From: Gemmataceae bacterium
GTDB taxonomy: Bacteria; Planctomycetota; Planctomycetia; Gemmatales; Gemmataceae
Direction: 5' to 3'
Assembly (NCBI GenBank): GCA_019694755.1
Contig: JAIBBI010000001.1
Location: forward strand, 1 to 64,000
DNA: 64,000 nt
Shown: one piece after another, positions 8,133 to 15,233 of the stretch
How the letters are laid out: each line of letters opens with the position of its first letter
Position numbering within the stretch: position 1 is the stretch's first letter
The notes under the pieces: model-generated
Databases searched by the model: none
What the model was told of the DNA's origin: nothing
The model's input: only the letters and a program-made list of their open reading frames with translations
Program-made: the position numbers and the translations under genes

Positions 8133-9494
8133 TCAGCCGAACTTGATCGTCACGTCGGTCAGAGTCGGCGGGATCGTAATGGTGTCGGTGTTGTCGTCGA
8201 AGTGGACATACAAGCTGTCCATCCCGGCCACCGGACCAACGTACAGCGTGTCGTCGCCCGTGCCCATCTCCAGGCGGAAGTCGCCGGGGTAGGCGTCGAG
8301 AATCTCGACCTCGTCCCTGCCGCCGCCCGACCGCCAGTCGACATCGCCGTAAATGCTGCCGCAGAAGGTGATGGAGTTGTCGCCGTTGCCCACGGCGAAT
8401 GAAGCGTTCGCGCCGATCTTGGTGCTGAACTGCCCGATATTATCGTTACCCGTCCCGGCCGTGAGGCGGAACGAGCCGCCGACTTCCGGATTCATGTCGT
8501 TGAAGCTGTACTGATTCGCGCCATCGCCGACGTACAGGTTGGCATTACCTCCGACGAACGAGAAGCCGGAGAAGTTGACGGAGTCCGCGCCCGCCCCGGC
8601 CGTAACAGTCAACTCGCTGTAGACCGCGGCATTTCCGCCGATCTGGAAATAGTTGTTGCCGGCCCCGAGCAGAACCGCCGCGTTGCCGAGCACCTTGGCC
8701 GAGCCGTTGATGCAGGCGATATCGTTGCCCGCGCCGGTCATGACGGTGACGCTGCCGCCGACCTCGCCGCCGACGACGACGGTGTTATTGCCCTGCCCGA
8801 GGTTGGTGATGAGGCTGCCGGTGAGCTTGCCGAAAAACCAGAGGTAGTCATTTCCGCCGGTGCCGGTAACGGTGAGATTCCCCTCCAGTATTGAGGTCAT
8901 GCCGAACGTCAGGTTGATCGGGCCGCCGTCACCCGAGTAGGTGAAGCCGCCGACGGCCCCGTTGAGCGTCATGTCATTGACGCCGGCCAGCGCGAGGGTG
9001 CCGACGATACTGGAGGTGGGAGTCAGCAGGAAGTTATCGGCTCCGCTTCCCAAGTTGATGGCAGCATTGCCGCCGACCTTGAATGATCCGCCGACTCCGA
9101 CAAACACCTGGTCCGCCCCGCCGGCCGTCGTCACGGCCAGCTTGCCTGCGACGCCGCCGTTGGCGAGGGTCACGAAGTCGCTCTTCGCGGAGGTGGCCGG
9201 GCCGGTGCCGATCGACAGGTTGCCTGGCAACGTTCCGCCGCCCAGGTCCACGGTCACAGTGTCCGAAGCAGTCCCCAGATTGACCGTAAGGTTCCCTGTG
9301 ACGTTGAACGTCCCGACGTTGACGGAGTTGGCCATCACGTTGACGGCGTTCGGCAGGGTCAGGTTGATGGACACGTTGTTAGGCGTGTTGTCGCCCGTGA
9401 GCGTGAGGTTGCCCGCGGCAAACTGCGCCACCACGGCCGGCGCGAGACGGTCTTCCAGATTCAACAATCGCAACGGTCGACGGAAACGGGACAT
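8133..9494 (-). CDS. secreted RTX-like repeat protein with N-terminal LEDR motif
   Basis: 453 residues from ATG 9494 (the open frame reaches 9530). The first residues are basic and then read LLNLEDRLAPA (LEDR at about 13-16), the same kind of opening as in the two giant beta-helix proteins and the subtilase of this window; there is no standard hydrophobic signal core. The rest consists of about ten imperfect units in which a Gly/Asp/Asn turn of the type GAGADSVNF, GTGNDNI, GTGDDTLYVG alternates with short beta-strands and recurring GGNA blocks. This resembles hemolysin-type (RTX) calcium-binding nonapeptides forming a beta-roll. It lacks the C-terminal Ig/dockerin-like module of the other three. 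Probably extracellular and calcium-stabilised; role unknown. Confidence 0.75.
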   Translation of the reverse strand: MSRFRRPLRLLNLEDRLAPAVVAQFAAGNLTLTGDNTPNNVSINLTLPNAVNVMANSVNVGTFNVTGNLTVNLGTASDTVTVDLGGGTLPGNLSIGTGPATSAKSDFVTLANGGVAGKLAVTTAGGADQVFVGVGGSFKVGGNAAINLGSGADNFLLTPTSSIVGTLALAGVNDMTLNGAVGGFTYSGDGGPINLTFGMTSILEGNLTVTGTGGNDYLWFFGKLTGSLITNLGQGNNTVVVGGEVGGSVTVMTGAGNDIACINGSAKVLGNAAVLLGAGNNYFQIGGNAAVYSELTVTAGAGADSVNFSGFSFVGGNANLYVGDGANQYSFNDMNPEVGGSFRLTAGTGNDNIGQFSTKIGANASFAVGNGDNSITFCGSIYGDVDWRSGGGRDEVEILDAYPGDFRLEMGTGDDTLYVGPVAGMDSLYVHFDDNTDTITIPPTLTDVTIKFG

Positions 9495-9644
9495 TGTGGT
9501 GACACCGGAGAGTGGCGGGCAGTCAATCATTCCCGCGCCGCCGGCGCCCTCACAAATCAGCCAGACCCCGCGGACTCACATTCGCGCGGAAGCTGTAGCA
9601 TCCGCGCAGACCGGCGCGGTTGTGACGCGACCGGAGATATCGAT

Positions 9645-12368
9645 TCACCTCTTTCCATCAAGTTCGGCCGCGAACTGGCGGAACGCGGCCAATCGCTTCT
9701 CGTACTTCGGCTGGTCGCGGTACTTCTCCGCGAGCCGGGCCTGGATCGCCATCGCCTCGGCCAGGCCGGCCTTCGCCTGCGCCGCGCTGCCGACGCCGGC
9801 GTGCAGTTTAGCCAGTTCGGCGAGGTTCAGCGCCAATTGCTCCTGATACACCGGGTTTTCCGGGATCTCGGAGACGAGCCCGCGCCCGAGGCCGACGGCG
9901 CGGTCGAGGAATTTCTCCCGCTCGGCCGTCGGCAGGTGCGGCTGTTCCTTCAGGTCGTAATCCTTGCCGAGGTTGTGGCACACCGAGAGCAGATCATTGC
10001 GATAGTCCGGCACCAGCGGATAGTCGCGTGCCAGGGCGTCGAACCCCTCAGCCGCCTGCCGGTAGACCGCCACCATCTCGGGCCACTGCTTCAACTGCCG
10101 GCTGACGAGCCCGAGTTGATTACGGCACTGCGCGAGCGCGAGGCGATTGTGCCTCGGTGCCGCCCGGTCGGCCCCGATCTCCTCGAGTAAGGATACCGCC
10201 GCGAGCAGGTTCTTCCGCGCTTCGGCCTGATCCGCGGGCGTCGCGCCCGGCTTGCGGAACTGATTCGTGGCCAAGCTCTTGTACGCATCAGCCAGTTGTC
10301 GGACGATCGCGCTGTTCTTCGCATCGGTCTGCCGCAACCGGGTCAGCCCGGCGATCGCGTCGGCAAACTGCTGGTTGGCCTCGGCCGTTCGCCCCGACGC
10401 GTAGTGCAGTTGCCCGAGCCGGGTCCTCGCGTCGGCCAGTTCCTTCTGTGCCAGGGAGTCGCTGGCCGGGAGCTTCGCCAACAGATCGATGCCGGCCTGC
10501 AAGTCGGATTCGGCCTGCTTCGGCTCCGAACTGAGCCGCAGTTGACCGAGCATGACCCGGCACTTGGCCCGCCGCCGGGCCACGCCCGGGTCATCCGGCA
10601 ACGCTGCGAACAATGGCTCAGCGGCCGCGTACGCAGTCTTCGCCTCGGCAAACTGCCCGAGCACATGACGCAGGTACGCGAGGTTGAGCGTGGCGTCGGC
10701 CTCGGTGCGCTTACCGGCCGGATCATCGCCGGCTGCCAGTTCGCGGTAGAAGCCGAGGGTGTTACCAAGAAACGCCCGCTGCTCACCCGTAAGACTTTCC
10801 TGCAGAGCCAACTGCTCGACCAACTCCGGGGCGATCATGGCATTCACGGCATCGAGCGTCTTGCGCCGCTGCTCGTCGGTCTTCTTCTGCTCCGCCACAA
10901 CCGCTTGCCGGGCGCGGTCCTGCTGCCAGCCGAAGAGCAACCCCCCGGCCGTACATGCGAGCAGAAGTAATGCCGCGATCGCCGACGCGGTCCGGTGCTT
11001 GCGCACCCACCGGCGAGCTGCGTCCAGCGCGGGCTCGCGGTACGCCGAGACCGGCTCGTCGCCGAGCCATCGCTCCACGTCGGCGGAGAGGTCGAGCGCG
11101 GTCGGATACCGGTCGGCCGGCTTCAGCGACATCGCACGGAGGCAGATCGCTTCGAGGGCCGGCGGAACTCCGGGGCTCGCTGAGCGGGGCGCGCCGAACT
11201 CACCGCGTTGCACCCGGACCAAGGTGTCGGCCACCGACGTGCCCTCGAACGGATTTTTGCCGACGAGCAACTCGAAGAGCGTCGCCCCGAGGCTGTAGAT
11301 GTCGGTCGCGGGGCCGAGTTCATCGAGTCGCCCGGCCGCCTGTTCCGGCGACATGTACGACGGGGTGCCGAGCGCCTGACCGGCCACGGTGGCTGAACTC
11401 TCGCCACCCGAACGCGGTTGCAGCGTGATCTCGGGGTCGGTGAGTGCAGGCAGTTTCTCGCCGGCCTTACCCGTGACCTTCGCCAGCCCCCAATCGACCA
11501 CCAGCGTCTCGCCGTACTGTCCGAGCATGATATTGCCGGGCTTCAGGTCGCGATGCAGCACGCCCCGCGCGTGCGCGTAGGCGATGGCGTTGCAGACGTC
11601 GACGAACCGGCGAAGGAGTTGGCGGAACTCGAGGTCGTCGTAGCGAGGCGTGGTCCGGTCGTGAAATCGGCGGATGGCCGAGCGCAGGTTGTCGCCGCGG
11701 ATGAAGCGCATCGCATAGTACGGCCTGCCGTCGGCATAGGACCCCAGGCCGTAGACCGGGACAACGCCGGGATGCTCCAATCCGCCGGTGATCTCCGCCT
11801 CGACGACGAACCTTGTCCGACTCACTGTACTGTCGGCATACCGCTCCTGAATCTCCTTGAGGGCGACCTCCCGGCCCAGCTCGATGTCCTCGGCTACGAA
11901 CACTTCGCCGAGGCCGCCCTTGGCGTGGGGCCGGAGGATTCGGTATCGGACGCCCGGCGTCGCCTCCCGCGCCGTCGAGTCGGACACGCTCCAAGTCGGG
12001 GGCGGTGCGCCCATCTGCGTCTTTGTCGGATCAGGGACGGAAGTCTTTAAATGGATGAGACTCTCCCGGACCTGCTCGTCGGAAAACTGAGCCAGTTCCG
12101 CCCGCACGGCGGGATCGACAGACGACAGCGCGGCCAGACTCTGGCCCGGATCGCCGTTGTGCTTCTTGAGATGCTCTGCGACCAGGGCGTCGAGCAATTG
12201 ACGGCCGTCGGCCGCGAGCGTCCCCTGGCCGACGAGAATGGCCCCGAGCGATTGTTCCTTGTTTCGGGTCCACACCCGAATAGCTGCGATCAACTGCTCC
12301 CGGCGAATGAAGTCGAGTTGGAGCGCGAGGATACCAAAAAGGAGATTCCGGTCGGCGGAAGGAGACAT
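9645..12368 (-). CDS. membrane Ser/Thr protein kinase with TPR-like C-terminal region
   Basis: 907 residues; GGAG lies 8 bases before ATG 12368. An N-terminal helical region of ~140 residues precedes the kinase. Kinase landmarks are the Gly-rich loop AKGGLGEVF (150-157), Lys171 in VALKEI, LHRDLKPGN (271-279, catalytic Asp274), DWG (292-294) in place of DFG, and GTPSYMSPEQ (334-343). One membrane helix (about 461-480) separates the cytoplasmic kinase from ~420 residues of helical, Ala/Leu-rich repeats of TPR type (about 560-900). This is the Pkn architecture common in planctomycetes: an outside sensor arm linked to an inside kinase. It is divergent from the ABC ATPase at 12483, with 114 bp between them for both promoters. 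Confidence 0.93.
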   Translation of the reverse strand: MSPSADRNLLFGILALQLDFIRREQLIAAIRVWTRNKEQSLGAILVGQGTLAADGRQLLDALVAEHLKKHNGDPGQSLAALSSVDPAVRAELAQFSDEQVRESLIHLKTSVPDPTKTQMGAPPPTWSVSDSTAREATPGVRYRILRPHAKGGLGEVFVAEDIELGREVALKEIQERYADSTVSRTRFVVEAEITGGLEHPGVVPVYGLGSYADGRPYYAMRFIRGDNLRSAIRRFHDRTTPRYDDLEFRQLLRRFVDVCNAIAYAHARGVLHRDLKPGNIMLGQYGETLVVDWGLAKVTGKAGEKLPALTDPEITLQPRSGGESSATVAGQALGTPSYMSPEQAAGRLDELGPATDIYSLGATLFELLVGKNPFEGTSVADTLVRVQRGEFGAPRSASPGVPPALEAICLRAMSLKPADRYPTALDLSADVERWLGDEPVSAYREPALDAARRWVRKHRTASAIAALLLLACTAGGLLFGWQQDRARQAVVAEQKKTDEQRRKTLDAVNAMIAPELVEQLALQESLTGEQRAFLGNTLGFYRELAAGDDPAGKRTEADATLNLAYLRHVLGQFAEAKTAYAAAEPLFAALPDDPGVARRRAKCRVMLGQLRLSSEPKQAESDLQAGIDLLAKLPASDSLAQKELADARTRLGQLHYASGRTAEANQQFADAIAGLTRLRQTDAKNSAIVRQLADAYKSLATNQFRKPGATPADQAEARKNLLAAVSLLEEIGADRAAPRHNRLALAQCRNQLGLVSRQLKQWPEMVAVYRQAAEGFDALARDYPLVPDYRNDLLSVCHNLGKDYDLKEQPHLPTAEREKFLDRAVGLGRGLVSEIPENPVYQEQLALNLAELAKLHAGVGSAAQAKAGLAEAMAIQARLAEKYRDQPKYEKRLAAFRQFAAELDGKR

Positions 12369-12482
12369 GATCTGGCTCCGGGATTTGCGCTATCCTACCA
12401 AATCGGTGCGGCAGTCGAACCGCCGGGCCGATACCCGGCGGCGCGGTAGAATCGATCAACGACCGCCGCACAGGAACGCGCC

Positions 12483-13511
12483 GTGATCGAGCTCTCCGGA
12501 TTGACCCGAGTATTCCCGACTGGCGGCGGCGTGCGCGATGTGTCCTTCCGCATTGAGTTGGGCGAGCACGTGACACTGGCCGGCCCGAGCGGTGCGGGGA
12601 AAACCACACTTCTGCGATTGATCGCCGGGCTTGAACGCGCCGACAAGGGAACCGTCCGGATTGGTGAACGGGATGTGACGCAGACGGAGCCTCACGAACG
12701 GCACGTATCGTTCATCGGTCAGCGGCCGGCCCTTTACCCGCACCTTAATGTGCTGCGTAACCTGACCATCGGAGTCGAACTCCGCGACGGTTGGCGTCGC
12801 CCGAACGCGGGTTTGATTTCACGGGCCGAGGACGCGGCCGACAAACTCGGAATCCGCGAGTTGTTATCGAGGACGGTCCACGACCTTTCCGGGGGCGAGC
12901 AGCAGCGTGTTGCGCTCGGCCGGGCGATCGTCTCGGGGCATCCCGTGTGGCTATGGGATGAACCGTTTGCGCATCTCGACCCGTTGACGCGGCAGGGTTT
13001 GCGCGAGCAATTGCACTTGATCCGGGCCGGGCAGGGTCCCACAATACTTGAAGTGACCCACGATCCGGGTGATGCCTGCTCCGGTCAGCGAGTAATCGTG
13101 CTGACGGGCGGCAGTGTTGCTCAGGTCGGTCCCCCCGCCGAGGTGTCCGCCAGGCCGAACAGCCGTGGCGTGGCCACCTCCCTCGGCTGGCCCCCGATGA
13201 ATATCATCGACGGCCCGGCGGCCCCAGCAGCGGGGGCACCGGGGTTGCCGTGCCCCTGGGGCATCCTGCCCCGCGATATCGGGCTTGGTCCCGCGCCGGT
13301 CGGTGCGGTGGATCTCGGCGAATGGGAGTTATCCCGCGTCGAGCACCCCGGGCCCCGGCCGCTGTGGTTTTTGGTCCGCGCCGGCTGCCGACTTTATCGG
13401 TGGGCCGACCCGAGCGATGCCACAGCGCTGCGAGTCCGACTGCACGCCCTGCGGTGGACGCGGTTCGACGCACGCACCGGACAACGCATTCCCGACGGCC
13501 CGGAAGGATGA
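12483..13511 (+). CDS. ABC transporter ATP-binding protein (MalK/UgpC-like)
   Basis: 342 residues from GTG 12483 with AGGAA upstream. A complete nucleotide-binding domain: Walker A GPSGAGKTT (34-42), Q-loop Gln80 in FIGQRPALYPHL, signature LSGGEQQ (135-141), Walker B VWLWDEP with Glu160, D-loop and switch His193 in VTHD. The Q-loop tail and LDPLTRQ resemble importer ATPases of the sugar/iron type. The C-terminal ~120 residues are Pro/Gly-rich and may be a degenerate TOBE-like regulatory domain. No permease or binding protein lies next to it; instead nusA follows after only 4 bases, so the two are cotranscribed. Partners must be encoded elsewhere. Confidence 0.88.
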   Translation: MIELSGLTRVFPTGGGVRDVSFRIELGEHVTLAGPSGAGKTTLLRLIAGLERADKGTVRIGERDVTQTEPHERHVSFIGQRPALYPHLNVLRNLTIGVELRDGWRRPNAGLISRAEDAADKLGIRELLSRTVHDLSGGEQQRVALGRAIVSGHPVWLWDEPFAHLDPLTRQGLREQLHLIRAGQGPTILEVTHDPGDACSGQRVIVLTGGSVAQVGPPAEVSARPNSRGVATSLGWPPMNIIDGPAAPAAGAPGLPCPWGILPRDIGLGPAPVGAVDLGEWELSRVEHPGPRPLWFLVRAGCRLYRWADPSDATALRVRLHALRWTRFDARTGQRIPDGPEG

Positions 13512-13515
13512 CGCG

Positions 13516-14928
13516 ATGAATTCGAGCGAACTGATCCGCATCGTCGACGCGATGCAACGAGACAAGAACATCTCGAAGGACATCATCTTCGAAGGCATCG
13601 AGCAGGCCATTCAACTCGCGGCCGAGCGCCACTTCGGCGAAGAAAACGATATCCCCGTCGAAGTCTCCATCGACCGCATGACCGGCACCATCACCGCCAA
13701 ACACGGCGAGGAGAACATCGACCCGGGTCTGCTCGGCCGGATCGCGGCCCAGTCGGCCAAGCAGCTTATGATCCAGCGCATCCGTGAAGCGGAATGCACC
13801 ACCGTCTACGACAAGTTTGACAAGCAGCGCGGCGAAATCGCCCGTGGCACCGTTCAGCGGGTCGAGGCCGGTACGGCGATCCTGACCGTCGACAAGCACG
13901 AGGCCATCCTCCCCCGCAGCGAACAGATTCCGGGAGAGAGCTTCCAGGTCGGCGAGACCGTGAAGACCGTGGTGCTCGAAGTCCGGCGGGCCGGCCAGCG
14001 CGTGAAGGTCGTCCTCAGCCGATGTCACCCGGACTTCGTCCGCTGTCTGTTTGAAGAAGAAATCCCGGAGATCAAGGACCGGGTCATCGAGATCAAGGCC
14101 ATCGCCCGCGAGGCCGGTCACCGCACGAAGATCGCCGTGAGCAGCATCGACATGAAGGTCGATTGCGTCGGCGCGTGCGTCGGCATCCGAGGTAGCCGGA
14201 TCAAAAACGTGATCGAGGAGCTGAACGGCGAGCGTATCGACGTGATCCGGTGGAACGACTCGCTGCAGGTGATGATCCCGAACGCGCTGTCGCCGGCCCA
14301 GATCGAGGAAGTGTTTCTTTACGGCCGGCTCGGGCGGGCAATCGTGCTGGTGCAGGAAGATCAGCTTTCGCTGGCGATCGGCCGGCGCGGGCAGAACGTT
14401 CGCCTGGCGTCCAAGCTCGTGGGCTGGGACATCGAGATCATGACCCACGACGAGTACAACGACGGCATCGATCGCGCGGAACGCTGGTTCCGGCAACTCC
14501 CGGGCATCACCGACGAGGCCGTGGAGCAACTCATCGTCGAAGGCTTCCTGAGCTACACGGACCTGACATTCCTCGATGGCCCCGGTTTGCAGGAGTTGAT
14601 CGGCTGCGAAGAAGATGTCGCCGAGGAAATGATCGCCTGTGCCGAGGAATGGGCCGACGCCGCCGACGAAGAAGCCCGTCGCGAGCAGCAGGAACTCCAG
14701 GCCCAGCGCGAGGCCGCCCGGCAGCAGGCCCGTATGACGATGGCGGGCGAGAGCGCGGACGCAAAGGCAACCTTCGACAGCATGTTCAAGGACGCGGACG
14801 AGTCGGCCACGCCCCCGGCCGGCGACGAAACCCTGGCTGAAGAGCCTGCCGTTTCGGAAGCCGCGGAAGCGGCCGTGGAAGGTGAAGTCGCACCGGAAGC
14901 CGTCCCGGCCGAGCAGACGCCGGCCTGA
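13516..14928 (+). CDS. nusA: transcription termination/antitermination factor NusA
   Basis: 470 residues from ATG 13516; GGAAGGAT precedes it and the protein opens MNSSELIRIVDAMQRDKNIS as expected, although the frame is open back to 13285. Domains in order: N-terminal RNA-polymerase-binding domain (1-110), S1 domain (RGTVQRVEAGTAILTVDKHEA, about 112-180), KH1 (ending near VDCVGACVGIRGSRIKNV) and KH2 (QLSLAIGRRGQNVRLA), then a helix-hairpin-helix region (GITDEAVEQLIVEGFLSYTD) and an acidic Ala/Glu-rich tail of ~80 residues. NusA binds elongating RNA polymerase and modulates pausing and termination. The usual neighbours rimP and infB are absent; it sits between an ABC ATPase and a 41-aa membrane protein. 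Confidence 0.96.
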   Translation: MNSSELIRIVDAMQRDKNISKDIIFEGIEQAIQLAAERHFGEENDIPVEVSIDRMTGTITAKHGEENIDPGLLGRIAAQSAKQLMIQRIREAECTTVYDKFDKQRGEIARGTVQRVEAGTAILTVDKHEAILPRSEQIPGESFQVGETVKTVVLEVRRAGQRVKVVLSRCHPDFVRCLFEEEIPEIKDRVIEIKAIAREAGHRTKIAVSSIDMKVDCVGACVGIRGSRIKNVIEELNGERIDVIRWNDSLQVMIPNALSPAQIEEVFLYGRLGRAIVLVQEDQLSLAIGRRGQNVRLASKLVGWDIEIMTHDEYNDGIDRAERWFRQLPGITDEAVEQLIVEGFLSYTDLTFLDGPGLQELIGCEEDVAEEMIACAEEWADAADEEARREQQELQAQREAARQQARMTMAGESADAKATFDSMFKDADESATPPAGDETLAEEPAVSEAAEAAVEGEVAPEAVPAEQTPA

Positions 14929-14948
14929 CCCGGCAAGGTGATCTCTCC

Positions 14949-15074
14949 ATGTTTGCGCCGGAGTTCGGCGAGCGCATGATGTTCGTGTTGGGGGGCATTC
15001 TGGCCCTCCTCGTACTCGTTGTAATTTTCTTCTTCCTGAACGGTCCACCGGCGGGTGGTCCGAAAGACCGATAG
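14949..15074 (+). CDS. 41-aa single-helix membrane protein after nusA
   Basis: ATG 14949 to TAG 15074. AAGGTGATC lies 7-8 bases before the ATG, and the gene starts 20 bases after the nusA stop, so it should be in the same transcript. The peptide opens MFAPEFGERM and has one long hydrophobic helix (from MFVLGGILALLVLVVIFFFL onward, about residues 11-30), then a short Gly/Pro/Lys tail ending PKDR. The positive tail suggests N-out, C-in topology. I know no family. It is below common size cut-offs and easily missed. The clear ribosome site, one clean helix and the operon position make it more likely real than not. Confidence 0.65.
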   Translation: MFAPEFGERMMFVLGGILALLVLVVIFFFLNGPPAGGPKDR

Positions 15075-15135
15075 TCGGCTCGCTGGTCAACTTTCGTCCA
15101 TTCTGGCTGGTTTTTGTTTCGTCCTAAGAAACTAG

Positions 15136-15163
15136 TTGACGGTTTGGAGAGCTCTGCTAAACT
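15136..15163 (+). promoter_or_regulatory. candidate sigma-70 type promoter of the 1700-aa surface protein
   Basis: TTGACG at 15136-15141, a 16-base spacer, and TAAACT at 15158-15163. This matches five of six and four of six consensus positions. It lies about 70 bases before the ATG at 15234, which has GAGGT at a suitable distance. Not tested; planctomycete promoters are poorly defined. Confidence 0.4.
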
Positions 15164-15233
15164 GCGAAGCACTTGGTGATTTGCCCTTTCCCGGTCGCCT
15201 TCGAGTCACGCTTTTCACAACCGAGGTAACCTC

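Noticed and set aside
13204-15090. 628-aa minus-strand frame opposite nusA
   Set aside because: Pure antisense shadow of the ABC ATPase and nusA genes; no motifs.
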